In this document: positions 1 through 7,182 of the stretch, piece after piece | Layout: each line of letters starts with the position of its first letter | How positions within the stretch are numbered: the stretch's first letter is position 1 | DNA from: Burkholderiales bacterium | GTDB lineage: Bacteria; Pseudomonadota; Gammaproteobacteria; Burkholderiales; Burkholderiaceae_A | Assembly (NCBI GenBank): GCA_030828265.1 | Contig: JAURCW010000014.1 | Span: forward strand, 1-13,142 | DNA: 13,142 bases | Direction: 5' to 3' | Position numbers and translations under genes: made by a program | Notes under the pieces: generated by a model | What the model saw: the letters and a program-made list of their open reading frames with translations, nothing else | What the model was told of the DNA's origin: nothing | Database searches by the model: none

Positions 1-58
1 ACAGGCCGTTGAAGAGATTGAACACGCCTTCGCTAAGAAGGCAGCTGAGCAGGCGTAA
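1..58 (+). CDS. cmk: Cytidylate kinase, C-terminal end only (partial)
   Basis: The first 58 bases are open in one frame and end at a TAA (56-58), giving the tail QAVEEIEHAFAKKAAEQA. No catalytic motif is visible in so short a piece. The assignment rests on position: in beta- and gammaproteobacteria the gene directly upstream of rpsA is cmk, which phosphorylates CMP and dCMP in pyrimidine nucleotide metabolism. An alanine/glutamate-rich helical end is compatible with that family. The gene begins outside the window. The identity is inferred from synteny; that this is the end of a coding frame is likely but not certain. Confidence 0.6.
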   Translation, partial: QAVEEIEHAFAKKAAEQA

Positions 59-80
59 CTGCTTTTCGGTTCTTTTCAAC

Positions 81-150
81 ATGGGTGCCCATTTGGGCGT
101 AATTCCATCGTCGGCGCAGTCTGGCGATGTGTTTTTGGAATGGTTCGTTA
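81..150 (+). promoter_or_regulatory. rpsA 5' leader with two hairpins, possible S1 autoregulatory site
   Basis: Two RNA hairpins lie between cmk and rpsA. The first pairs GCCC (87-90) with GGGC (95-98) over a 4-nt loop. The second pairs 106-114 with 121-129, nine base pairs including two G-U pairs, over a 6-nt loop. A run of five T (132-136) follows, then GGAA (137-140) as the only Shine-Dalgarno-like bases, ten nt before the ATG at 151. In E. coli the rpsA initiation region is a series of hairpins without a strong Shine-Dalgarno, and S1 represses its own translation there. The similarity is structural and inferred. The second hairpin plus T run could instead be a terminator for cmk. Confidence 0.45.
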
Positions 151-1878
151 ATGTCACTTGAAACATCTATCGGCGCAGCAGCGCCCGAGTCGTTTGCGGC
201 GTTGTTCGCCGAGTCAATTGCCCGTCAAGAAATGCGCGCGGGTGAAGTTATAACCGCCGAAGTTATTCGCATTGATCAAAACCATGTGGTCGTGAATGCG
301 GGTCTTAAGTCTGAAAGCTTTATTCCTGTTGAAGAGTTTCATAACGACCAGGGCGAGCTCGATGTTAAAGAAGGCGATTTTATTTCTGTAGCCATCGAGG
401 CTCTGGAGGATGGTCGAGGCGAGACGCGTCTTTCACGCGATCGTGCCAAGCGCTTAGCTGCTTGGCTTAGCCTTGAGCAGGCTCTTGAGTCGGCCGAGCT
501 CATTACTGGGACCGTAACCGGCAAGGTGAAGGGTGGCCTTACCGTGATGACCAACGGTATCCGTGCCTTCTTGCCGGGTTCCCTGGTCGATACACGTCCT
601 GTAAAAGACACCAGCCATATTGAAGGCAAGACGCTCGAGTTCAAGGTTATCAAGCTTGATCGTAAGCGTAACAACGTCGTGCTCTCGCGTCGTGCTGTGA
701 TTGAGACCAGCATGGGTGAGGAGCGTAGCAAGTTGCTTGAGAACCTTACTGAGGGCTCCACCGTCACTGGTGTTGTGAAGAACATCACCGACTACGGCGC
801 ATTTGTGGACCTCGGTGGTATCGACGGTCTTCTTCACATTACCGACATGGCCTGGCGTCGTGTCCGTCACCCCTCTGAAGTGCTCACCATTGGCCAAGAA
901 GTGACAGCCAAGGTCCTGCGCTTTGATCAAGATAAGAACCGTGTGTCGCTCGGCATTAAGCAGCTTGGCGATGATCCTTGGGAAGGCATTGCACGTCGTT
1001 ATCCCCAGGGCTCACGTCTATTTGGTAAGGTCACCAACATCACCGACTACGGCGCCTTCGTTGAAATCGAGCCCGGTATCGAGGGACTGGTTCACGTCTC
1101 TGAAATGGACTGGACCAATAAGAATGTAAACCCCGGCAAGGTGGTTCAGGTGGGTGATGAGACCGAAGTTATGGTTCTTGAGATCGATGGCGAGCGCCGT
1201 CGTATTTCGCTGGGCATGAAGCAGTGTGTGGCCAACCCGTGGCAGGAGTTCGCGGGCACCGCGAACAAGGGTGACAAGGTCTCGGGTCAGATCAAGTCCA
1301 TTACCGACTTTGGTGTCTTCGTTGGACTGCCTGGAAACATTGATGGTCTGGTTCACCTCTCCGATCTCTCCTGGACCGAAACCGGCGAAGAAGCTGTGCG
1401 CCGCTTTAAGAAGGGTGACGAGGTCGAGGCCGTTGTTCTTGCCATTGATGTCGAGCGTGAGCGTATTTCCTTGGGCATCAAGCAGCTTCAGGGCGACCCT
1501 GTGGCCGGCTACTCGAATCAACTCGAGAAGGGGGCTGTGGTTACCGGTACCGTGAAGTCCGTGGATGCCAAGGGTGCAGTCATTGCCCTGGCCGATGACG
1601 TCGAGGGCTATCTGCGTGCCTCTGACATCTCGCGCGAGCGAGTGGAAGACGCGCGTTCGCATCTGAAGGAAGGCGACGAGGTTGAGGCCATGATCGTGAA
1701 CGTCGATCGTAAGACTCGGTCCATTAACCTTTCCATCAAGGCCAAAGACTCTGCCGACGCCGCCGATGTTCTTCAGAAGATGGCAGCCGAGACCACTGGC
1801 GCTGCTTCGGGTACCACCAACCTTGGTGCGCTGCTTAAGGCGAAGCTCGACAGCCAGTCGGACGGCAAGGACGCGTAA
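151..1878 (+). CDS. rpsA: 30S ribosomal protein S1
   Basis: S1 is the large mRNA-binding protein of the small ribosomal subunit; it helps unfold and load mRNAs, mainly those with weak Shine-Dalgarno sites. The protein is 575 residues (E. coli 557) and shows six S1/OB-fold repeats at roughly residues 30-100, 118-185, 203-271, 288-358, 375-445 and 462-531. Repeats 3 and 4 carry nearly identical NITDYGAFV motifs, and repeat 5 has [10 protein letters not shown]. The tail after repeat 6 is Ala/Lys-rich. I chose the ATG at 151 because the protein then begins [19 protein letters not shown], as in betaproteobacterial S1; an in-frame ATG at 127 would add eight unlike residues. It lies 92 nt after cmk and 16 nt before ihfB, so cmk-rpsA-ihfB may be co-transcribed. 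A 20-base stretch is repeated exactly at 781-800 and 1036-1055. Confidence 0.98.
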   Translation: MSLETSIGAAAPESFAALFAESIARQEMRAGEVITAEVIRIDQNHVVVNAGLKSESFIPVEEFHNDQGELDVKEGDFISVAIEALEDGRGETRLSRDRAKRLAAWLSLEQALESAELITGTVTGKVKGGLTVMTNGIRAFLPGSLVDTRPVKDTSHIEGKTLEFKVIKLDRKRNNVVLSRRAVIETSMGEERSKLLENLTEGSTVTGVVKNITDYGAFVDLGGIDGLLHITDMAWRRVRHPSEVLTIGQEVTAKVLRFDQDKNRVSLGIKQLGDDPWEGIARRYPQGSRLFGKVTNITDYGAFVEIEPGIEGLVHVSEMDWTNKNVNPGKVVQVGDETEVMVLEIDGERRRISLGMKQCVANPWQEFAGTANKGDKVSGQIKSITDFGVFVGLPGNIDGLVHLSDLSWTETGEEAVRRFKKGDEVEAVVLAIDVERERISLGIKQLQGDPVAGYSNQLEKGAVVTGTVKSVDAKGAVIALADDVEGYLRASDISRERVEDARSHLKEGDEVEAMIVNVDRKTRSINLSIKAKDSADAADVLQKMAAETTGAASGTTNLGALLKAKLDSQSDGKDA

Positions 1879-1894
1879 GCCTTTAAGCCTAGCC

Positions 1895-2224
1895 ATGACG
1901 CGCTCGGAACTTATACAGCGCCTTGCCGACCGGCTCGCGGGCCTTGACCGTGGTCAGGGCTCCGAGCTGGGGCCTCGCGACTGCGAGGTCTCGGTTCGGG
2001 TGCTGCTCGATGCCATGACTCAGTCGTTGGCCAACGGCCAGCGCATTGAGATTCGAGGCTTTGGAACCTTTTCAGTCAACAGCCGGCCGCCTCGAGTGGG
2101 TCGCAATCCAAAGTCCGGCGAGATGGTCTCTGTTCCGGCCAAGCGCGTTCCCCACTTTAAGCCTGGCAAAGAGCTGCGGCTTAAAGTGAATCAGCCTGGG
2201 GATTCGGCCGATGGTGCCGATTGA
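1895..2224 (+). CDS. ihfB: Integration host factor subunit beta
   Basis: IHF-beta pairs with IHF-alpha to form a nucleoid protein that bends DNA by about 180 degrees and supports transcription, replication and recombination. The protein is 109 residues, DNABII/HU family. It starts with [14 protein letters not shown], and the arm region is clear: [10 protein letters not shown] near 50-59, GRNPKSG at 69-75 with the DNA-intercalating proline at 72, and [11 protein letters not shown] at 85-95. Compared with E. coli (94 residues) it has about eight extra residues between the first two helices, around residues 17-27, and a short acidic tail. The ATG at 1895 gives the correct family N-terminus. No clear Shine-Dalgarno precedes it, so translation may be coupled to rpsA, 16 nt upstream. 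The last 14 bases overlap the start of lapB. Confidence 0.96.
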   Translation: MTRSELIQRLADRLAGLDRGQGSELGPRDCEVSVRVLLDAMTQSLANGQRIEIRGFGTFSVNSRPPRVGRNPKSGEMVSVPAKRVPHFKPGKELRLKVNQPGDSADGAD

Positions 2225-3008
2225 CCCAAGCTGGTTTCTAGCACTTCCACTTCTTTTCATTCTGGGCTGGTTTTCGGCGCGGCTTGACCGTCGTCAGCAA
2301 CAGACCCAGCGTCAGCTTAATCTGCAGCCTCTTGAGAGGGCTATTCAGGCTTTGGCGGCAGGCCACCCCGATGAGGCGCTCAAGCAGCTTCTGTTTGCTG
2401 TGCGCGAGGGCCCGGACATGCTTGGACTTCAACGGGCCATCGCCGACCTTTATCGTCAAAAGGGTCAGTCGGATCGGGCTATTGAAGTCCGCCTTTCAAT
2501 CCTTGCGCGCAAATCCATTAGCACCGATCTTGAGCAGGCCCTTCTTTTTGAGCTTGCCAATGACTACATGGCTGCCGGTATTTTTGATAGGGCCCAAGCC
2601 TCCGCTCAGGCGAGTCTTGCGCTGGCCAAGGGTGTGCAGGCCGAGCCATGCCTCAAACTGATGCTTGAAATTGCTCAGATTCGCAGGGACTGGGCCGAGG
2701 CGCTTCGACTGCTTGATCAGCTCAGCACTGCTAGTAAAGACAGGGATGCAATCGGCGACGATGGCCTTCGGCGGTTGCGGTTTCACAGCCTTGTGGAAGC
2801 AGGTCGTCTGGATGAGGCGCAGGCCTTTTGGCCCGAGCACCCGCGGCTTCGCCAGGCCGTCACGGGGGTGCAGGGCACGCACGGCCTGCACCTGTGTCAG
2901 GCCTGTGGTTTTCAGACACAAAGTCACTACTGGCAGTGTCCTGGATGCATGAGCTGGGATAGTTTAAAAGACCTGCAGCCCGACCAAATGGCGGAGGCCA
3001 AGGCCTAG
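2211..3008 (+). CDS. lapB: LapB (YciM) family LPS assembly regulator, short form
   Basis: LapB is an inner-membrane protein that in E. coli works with FtsH to control degradation of LpxC and so sets LPS synthesis. What is visible: one N-terminal membrane segment (about residues 7-22) followed by positive residues, a helical TPR-like region (about 38-200; motifs such as [16 protein letters not shown] and AGIFDRA), and a C-terminal rubredoxin-like metal site with C229, C232, C243 and C246 in CQAC and CPGC. That end is diagnostic of LapB. The odd feature is length: 265 residues against 389 in E. coli, with both ends kept, so three or four TPRs seem missing from the middle. The start overlaps ihfB by 14 nt. 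The small gene lapA, usually found just before lapB, is absent here. The frame is intact with no sign of a frameshift. Confidence 0.9.
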   Translation: MVPIDPSWFLALPLLFILGWFSARLDRRQQQTQRQLNLQPLERAIQALAAGHPDEALKQLLFAVREGPDMLGLQRAIADLYRQKGQSDRAIEVRLSILARKSISTDLEQALLFELANDYMAAGIFDRAQASAQASLALAKGVQAEPCLKLMLEIAQIRRDWAEALRLLDQLSTASKDRDAIGDDGLRRLRFHSLVEAGRLDEAQAFWPEHPRLRQAVTGVQGTHGLHLCQACGFQTQSHYWQCPGCMSWDSLKDLQPDQMAEAKA

Positions 3009-3057
3009 ACCAAGTCACTAGCCTTGGGGGTTCTTCAACTTAATTAGGAGAACCTTT

Positions 3058-3411
3058 ATGTCGACCGCTGTTGTTGCTTCCCCTGATGTCTTTCGTCTTG
3101 CACGCGCAGCCCTTGTTGGGCTTGGACTTTCTTTGTTGGCCTCTGGCCCCCTCATGGCTCGTGTCGATCTTAATACGGCAAGCCAGTCGCAGCTGGAGTC
3201 CATTCGCGGCATCGGCCCAAGCATGTCCAAGCGCATTCTTGATGAACGCAAACGGAATGGCCCCTTTGTGAGTCCGCAAGACTTTGCTCGTCGGGTGGCC
3301 GGTGTTGGACCCAAGAAGCTCAAGTCGTTTCAAGACGCTGGACTCATCATCGTGGCAAAGCCCCTGCCCGAACCCAAGCGCCCCGCCGAAGCCAAGGCCA
3401 CAGCTCAGTAA
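3058..3411 (+). CDS. ComEA-type helix-hairpin-helix protein, secreted
   Basis: The protein is 117 residues with an N-terminal signal peptide (hydrophobic core about 15-31, likely cleavage after LMA at residue 34). The mature part begins VDLNTASQSQLESI, the standard opening of ComEA-like domains. Two helix-hairpin-helix motifs follow: GIGPSMSKRI (51-60) and VAGVGPKKLK (80-89). The tail is rich in Pro, Lys and Ala. ComEA binds double-stranded DNA in the periplasm during natural transformation. In proteobacteria many such stand-alone proteins are annotated ComEA without proof, so DNA binding is likely and a role in uptake is inferred. A good Shine-Dalgarno, AGGAG at 3046-3050, lies seven nt before the ATG. 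The gene ends in tandem stops (TAA TAA, 3409-3414). The 49-nt gap after lapB holds only a weak 5-bp inverted repeat (3010-3014 with 3023-3027). Confidence 0.87.
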   Translation: MSTAVVASPDVFRLARAALVGLGLSLLASGPLMARVDLNTASQSQLESIRGIGPSMSKRILDERKRNGPFVSPQDFARRVAGVGPKKLKSFQDAGLIIVAKPLPEPKRPAEAKATAQ

Positions 3412-3453
3412 TAAAAGCTGAAGCGTATTGGCACCACGGAGTTAATCGAGTTC

Positions 3454-3498
3454 ACGGGGCATTTCCTGCAACAATTCGTGGATGCCCCGTTTTTCTTT
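3454..3498 (+). terminator. Terminator-like hairpin containing the ubiA start codon
   Basis: ACGGGGCAT (3454-3462) and ATGCCCCGT (3482-3490) are a perfect 9-bp inverted repeat around a 19-nt loop; two further U-G pairs are possible inside. The stem is followed at once by TTTTTCTTT (3490-3498). This is the form of an intrinsic terminator, suited to ending the comEA-like transcript. The first three bases of the right arm are the ATG of ubiA, so the same structure would bury that start codon in the ubiA mRNA. It may be a plain terminator, an attenuator, or a translational block; the sequence cannot decide between these. Confidence 0.6.
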
Positions 3499-4348
3499 AT
3501 ACCTTCGCCTGGCTCGGTTTGACCGTCCGGTCGGCACCCTGCTTTTGCTTTGGCCTACCCTCTGGGCCCTCTGGCTGTCGGCCCAGGGCAATCCCGAGCC
3601 TGCTAGGCTCTTGGTTTTTGTGGTGGGTGTTGTTCTTATGCGCGCAGCCGGATGCGTGGTGAACGACATTGCCGATCGAAGGTTTGATCGGCATGTGAAG
3701 CGCACAGCTCAAAGGGTACTCACCACGGGCGAGCTCTCGGTTCGTCAGGCCGCCGTTTTTGCCGCAGTTCTTTTTGGTCTTTCAGCAGCCTTACTGTTTT
3801 TTTTGAATTCCCTTGCCATTGCGCTTGCTGTTTTAGCCGCAGTGCTTGCTGCCTGCTACCCCTTGTTTAAGCGTTTCTTCCCCTTCCCACAGCTTGTGCT
3901 GGGCTTGGCCTTTAGCTTCGGAATTCCAATGGCCTATGCCGATACCCTTGGCTTTATTCCCTTAACGGCCTGGCTTTTATTTGTCGGCAATTTGCTCTGG
4001 GTGCTTGCCTACGACACGGCCTACGCCATGGTCGATCGGGATGACGACCTTCGACTCGGCCTGCACAGCAGCGCCATTGCCTTCGGTCGCTACGATGCTC
4101 TTGCGGTGATTTGCTCGCAGACGCTTTTTCTTCTTTGTATTGGTGGTGTCTTTTATGCCGACAGCCTTGGGCCTATTGCTTGGCTTGGCTGGTGCCTTGC
4201 CTGTATCTATTCCTTGGTGCTGGTTCGCCCTTTAGGTCAGCGCGACCGAGACCGCTGCTTTGCTGTCTTTGCCAAGAGCCATCGGGTTGGCCTTATTCTG
4301 TGGCTTGGCCTTTTACTGCACTACGAAAGCTCGCGAGCCCTTTTCTGA
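3482..4348 (+). CDS. ubiA: 4-hydroxybenzoate polyprenyltransferase (UbiA)
   Basis: UbiA joins a polyprenyl diphosphate to 4-hydroxybenzoate at the inner membrane, an early step of ubiquinone synthesis. The protein is 288 residues (E. coli 290) and strongly hydrophobic, with about eight or nine membrane helices. Both Mg/diphosphate motifs are present: NDxxDxxxD at residues 61-69, and YDTAYAMVDRDDD at 177-189 with D178, D185 and D189. GTLLLLWPTLWALW (18-31) and LMRAAGCVVND (52-62) match the family closely. The ATG at 3482 is the only good start: the frame opens only at 3446 and contains no other ATG, GTG or TTG before it. No Shine-Dalgarno is visible and the start lies in a terminator-like hairpin. 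The 3' end overlaps the convergent proC by 28 bp. Confidence 0.97.
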   Translation: MPRFSLYLRLARFDRPVGTLLLLWPTLWALWLSAQGNPEPARLLVFVVGVVLMRAAGCVVNDIADRRFDRHVKRTAQRVLTTGELSVRQAAVFAAVLFGLSAALLFFLNSLAIALAVLAAVLAACYPLFKRFFPFPQLVLGLAFSFGIPMAYADTLGFIPLTAWLLFVGNLLWVLAYDTAYAMVDRDDDLRLGLHSSAIAFGRYDALAVICSQTLFLLCIGGVFYADSLGPIAWLGWCLACIYSLVLVRPLGQRDRDRCFAVFAKSHRVGLILWLGLLLHYESSRALF

Positions 4349-5166
4349 GCGGCTTCAATCGCAGAGCTTAGGGCCTGCTCAAGACCCGCTGCGCCCAGCA
4401 TTTCCATGGCGGCAGCTGTGGTGCCGCCCTTGGAGGTTACCTTTGCCCTAAGGCTTTCGGCCGTTTCATCGGAGGCATCCAGCAAGGCCACTGAGCCTTT
4501 AACCGTTTGCCAGGCAAGCGTCTTGGCTGTATCGGGGGAGAGCCCTGTGCTTTGGGCCGCTTTCATGAAGCATTCAACAAAGTAAAAGACATAGGCGGGC
4601 CCTGATCCCGAGATGGCCGTGACGGTGTTGATCTCGTCTTCTAAGTCAAGCCAGACCGTGGGGCCCAGGCCACGCAGCAGGTCGTTGGCCTGCTCGCGAA
4701 GCGGGGCTTGAAGCGAGGCCGGTGCATAAAGACCGGTGATGCCCTGACCCACCATAGCCGGGGTGTTCGGCATGCAGCGAACAATGGACGCAAGCCCAGA
4801 CCAGTCTTCTAGCTTCTGAACCGACAGGCCGGCCGCAATACTTAGCAGGGCAGGGCGGGACGAGCCATTGCCTATTGCCTGTGTCTGGCGAAGAATGGGT
4901 AGTAGCGCCTCCTGCGCCTGTTGGGGCTTCACCGCCAATACCAGCCAGTGAAACTGCTTGAGGGGTGTTTGGCCGAGCAAGGCCTCAAGGCTTGTAAAGA
5001 CAGCGCCCGATGGCAGCCCAGCTGTTTGCCTGAGGGTTTCGTGAAGGGCCTCGATGGGTTCAACCAGATGAATGTTTGCCGCGAGGCCCGAGCGCTTAAG
5101 GCCCGTAAGAATGGCCTGGGCCATGTTGCCGCCACCGAGCATCAGAATGTCTAAGGTTTGGGTCAT
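4321..5166 (-). CDS. proC: Pyrroline-5-carboxylate reductase
   Basis: ProC reduces 1-pyrroline-5-carboxylate to L-proline with NAD(P)H, the last step of proline synthesis in the cytoplasm. The protein is 281 residues, normal for the family. The N-terminal dinucleotide-binding loop is LGGGNMAQA (around 11-16), followed by AVKPQ (78-82), CMPNTPA (131-137), SGSGPAYVF (186-194) and TSKGGTT (244-250), all hallmarks of ProC. The ATG at 5166 has an AAGGGAG Shine-Dalgarno nine nt upstream (plus-strand 5176-5182). It lies 58 nt after murJ on the same strand, so the two may share a transcript. proA, which makes the substrate precursor, is in this window too but in another transcription unit; proB is not here. 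Confidence 0.98.
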   Translation of the reverse strand: MTQTLDILMLGGGNMAQAILTGLKRSGLAANIHLVEPIEALHETLRQTAGLPSGAVFTSLEALLGQTPLKQFHWLVLAVKPQQAQEALLPILRQTQAIGNGSSRPALLSIAAGLSVQKLEDWSGLASIVRCMPNTPAMVGQGITGLYAPASLQAPLREQANDLLRGLGPTVWLDLEDEINTVTAISGSGPAYVFYFVECFMKAAQSTGLSPDTAKTLAWQTVKGSVALLDASDETAESLRAKVTSKGGTTAAAMEMLGAAGLEQALSSAIEAAQKRARELS

Positions 5167-5224
5167 GGTGGAAAACTCCCTTGTGTGGTCGTGTGTTGCG
5201 AGCAGCGGTGGTTATGAAACAGGC

Positions 5225-6802
5225 TTAGTCAACCGAGGGCGGCCGCATCATGCTGCGAAGGGGCATGCCCAGAAGCCTAAGCACCGCAAAGTAGCTAATC
5301 ACGGCCAAGGCAATCAGGCCAAAAAGCATACCCAGTCGCACGAAGGGCCGAGCCTGCTCAGCCCCCCAGTCAATGGGCTGGGTTAGCCAAATTAAGCCGC
5401 CCGCCATAACAAGAGCGGCAACCAAGCACTTCAGTAAAAGTTTGACCCAGCCGGGCTCGGGCCGATAGGTTCCGCGTTGTCGCAGTCGCACGAGTAAAAG
5501 GCCAGCGTTAAAGCAGGCCGCCAGGCTTGTGGCAACGGCAAGGCCAGCATGACCCATGAGAGGAACCAGGCCAAGGTTGAGCAGCTGGGTAAGCACAAGC
5601 GTTGCAAGTGCAATCTTGACAGGGGTCTTGATGTCTTGTTGGGCGTAGAAGCCTGGTGCCAGTACCTTCACGGCAATCAGGCCCAAAAGACCAATGGCGT
5701 AGCCTTGCATGGCGTAGGCGGTCATGGATAAATCTTCTGAATCAAAGGCGCCATAGTGAAAAAGCCCAGCCGTAAGACCCGGGGCCAGAAGGGCAAGGCC
5801 CACCGCCGCGGGCAGTGCCAGAAGCACGACCAGTCGCAGGCCCCAGTCAATCAGCTGCGAGACGCGTGCTGGGTCATTCAGGTTGTGGGCCTTGGTCAGG
5901 CTGGGCAGCAGCACCGTACCTAGGGCAACGCCAAGCAGGGCTGTGGGAAATTCCATCAGTCGATCGGCAAAGCTAAGCCAAGAGACACTGCCTTCGGCAA
6001 GCCGCGAGGCAATGTGGGTGTTGATAACCAGGCTCACCTGGGCCACCGAGACGGCAAGGCTTGCAGGAAGCATAAGGGTAAGAATGCGACGTACCCCTTC
6101 GTCGCGCCATGTGTCGGAAAGACTTTTGAAGGGGCGCCTGAGTATAGCCGGGACCTCGGCAAGCAGCCCGCGCTGGGCCAAGGCCCAGGCTTGTAGCGCA
6201 AGTTGTGCCAGCCCCCCCAGAATCACAGCAACGGCCAGTGCCCAGATGGGCTCATGAAGATGGGGGGTAAGGAGAAGGGCGCAGCCGATGAACGAGAGGT
6301 TCAGCAGCACCGGCGTGAAGGCTGGAATCTTGAACTCCGACCAGGTGTTTAGAATGCCCGAGGCAAGGGCCACCATGGAAATAAGAACGATGTAAGGAAA
6401 CATGAACTGGGTGAGGGCCACGGTCAGCTCAAACCGTTCCTTGTCGCCCGAGAAGCCTCCCGTCATTAGCCATACCAGTACCGGTGCGGCCAGAATGGCA
6501 AGAAGGCTAATGGCAGTAAGAATGAGAAATAGGCCAAGGCCCACGCGCGAAGCTAGCAGCCTTGCCGGTTCGTCCCCGTCTTGAGTCTTAACCTGCCCCA
6601 GCACAGGAACAAAGGCCTGGCTAAAGGCCCCTTCGGCAAAAAGACGGCGCAGTAGGTTGGGCAAACGAAAGGCCACGAAGAAGGCGTCGGTCTGGGCGCC
6701 TGCGCCAAAGAGGCTGGCCGTCAGAACCTCGCGAACCAGGCCGGTGATTCGGGAAAGGAAGGTGAGCCCGCTAACTGTGGCGGCCGTCTTGAGAAGATTC
6801 AT
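5225..6802 (-). CDS. murJ: Lipid II flippase MurJ (MviN)
   Basis: MurJ moves the peptidoglycan precursor lipid II across the inner membrane. The protein is 525 residues (E. coli 511), a MOP-superfamily transporter with about 14 membrane helices along its length. Residues needed in E. coli are present at the same numbers: R18 and R24 (LSRITGLVRE), D39 (QTDAFF) and R52 (LPNLLRRLFAEGAF). The start at 6802 gives the family N-terminus MNLLKTAATVSGLT; no Shine-Dalgarno is visible before it. It is divergent from rpsT with 56 nt between starts, a layout common in betaproteobacteria. The -35 box of the rpsT promoter lies within its first codons. A weak minus-strand -10 candidate (ATTATC on the plus strand, 6839-6844) lacks a good -35. 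Confidence 0.98.
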   Translation of the reverse strand: MNLLKTAATVSGLTFLSRITGLVREVLTASLFGAGAQTDAFFVAFRLPNLLRRLFAEGAFSQAFVPVLGQVKTQDGDEPARLLASRVGLGLFLILTAISLLAILAAPVLVWLMTGGFSGDKERFELTVALTQFMFPYIVLISMVALASGILNTWSEFKIPAFTPVLLNLSFIGCALLLTPHLHEPIWALAVAVILGGLAQLALQAWALAQRGLLAEVPAILRRPFKSLSDTWRDEGVRRILTLMLPASLAVSVAQVSLVINTHIASRLAEGSVSWLSFADRLMEFPTALLGVALGTVLLPSLTKAHNLNDPARVSQLIDWGLRLVVLLALPAAVGLALLAPGLTAGLFHYGAFDSEDLSMTAYAMQGYAIGLLGLIAVKVLAPGFYAQQDIKTPVKIALATLVLTQLLNLGLVPLMGHAGLAVATSLAACFNAGLLLVRLRQRGTYRPEPGWVKLLLKCLVAALVMAGGLIWLTQPIDWGAEQARPFVRLGMLFGLIALAVISYFAVLRLLGMPLRSMMRPPSVD

Positions 6803-6817
6803 AAGAACGGCTATAGT
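6789..6817 (+). promoter_or_regulatory. Sigma70-type promoter for rpsT
   Basis: TTGAGA (6789-6794) and TATAGT (6812-6817) each match the sigma70 consensus at five of six bases and are separated by exactly 17 nt. Transcription would start near 6824, leaving a leader of about 35 nt before the rpsT ATG at 6859. The -35 box is inside the first codons of murJ on the opposite strand. The promoter is predicted from sequence only. Confidence 0.65.
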
Positions 6818-6858
6818 TTAGGGCTTTTCTCACACCTTATTATCAGCATAGGATTTTT

Positions 6859-7128
6859 ATGGCGAACTCAGCCTCAGCGCGCAAAAGCGCACGTCAGGCC
6901 GCTCAAAGGCGACTTGTTAACACCGGACTTCGTTCGGCCTATCGCACGGCGGTTAAGTCGGTGCGCAAGGCCGTGGCCGAGGGCAATGTTGAAACTGCAA
7001 AGACAGCCTTTCGTACGGCCAGCAGCGTGATCGATCGCATTGCTGACAAGAAGATCGTTCACAAGAACAAGGCCGCGCGTCACAAGAGCCGTTTGTCCGC
7101 GGCTGTGAAGGCAATCGCTGCGGCCTAA
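6859..7128 (+). CDS. rpsT: 30S ribosomal protein S20
   Basis: S20 binds 16S rRNA early in assembly of the small subunit. The protein is 89 residues, very rich in Lys, Arg and Ala, almost wholly helical, and begins [18 protein letters not shown], a clear S20 N-terminus. The conserved end [18 protein letters not shown] is also present. An AGGA Shine-Dalgarno (6850-6853) lies five nt before the ATG. The gene is a single-gene unit: a sigma70-type promoter upstream, a hairpin terminator downstream, murJ divergent on one side and yggS convergent on the other. E. coli rpsT starts with UUG and is autoregulated; here the start is a plain ATG. Confidence 0.98.
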   Translation: MANSASARKSARQAAQRRLVNTGLRSAYRTAVKSVRKAVAEGNVETAKTAFRTASSVIDRIADKKIVHKNKAARHKSRLSAAVKAIAAA

Positions 7129-7135
7129 GTTTCAT

Positions 7136-7182
7136 CGACGAAGCCGTCGGTTCTTAGGCTAGATTCTTCGCTAGCCTTATTT
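7136..7182 (+). terminator. rpsT terminator region, two hairpins
   Basis: The first hairpin is CGACG (7136-7140) with CGTCG (7145-7149) and a 4-nt loop. The second is AGGCTAG (7156-7162) with CTAGCCT (7171-7177), a perfect 7-bp stem with an 8-nt loop, followed by TTATTT (7177-7182). The second fits a modest intrinsic terminator for rpsT. Its edge shares base 7177 with the stop codon of yggS, which arrives from the other side. In the minus direction the hairpin has no T run, so it is not a clear terminator for the yggS operon. Confidence 0.5.

Noticed and set aside
127..150. Upstream in-frame ATG for rpsA
   Set aside because: It would add MCFWNGSL, unlike any S1 N-terminus, and the ATG at 151 gives the expected start.
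1018..1896. Long minus-strand open frame of 292 residues opposite rpsA, plus a second of 158 residues at 454-930
   Set aside because: They lie wholly antisense to a certain S1 gene, have no ribosome site or recognisable motif, and arise from the biased codon use of a highly expressed gene.
3009..3057. Possible terminator after lapB (CCAAG with CTTGG)
   Set aside because: The stem is only five pairs with no proper T run; I regard it as chance or at most weak.
3058..3411. Evidence of a DNA-uptake system with uptake signal sequences
   Set aside because: Only one ComEA-like gene is present, with no comEC, pilus or repeated 9-10-mer that I could see; GGCCTT-like words are frequent but fit GC content and codon use.
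3428..3456. Possible promoter for ubiA (TTGGCA at 3428-3433)
   Set aside because: No acceptable -10 box lies 16-18 nt downstream.
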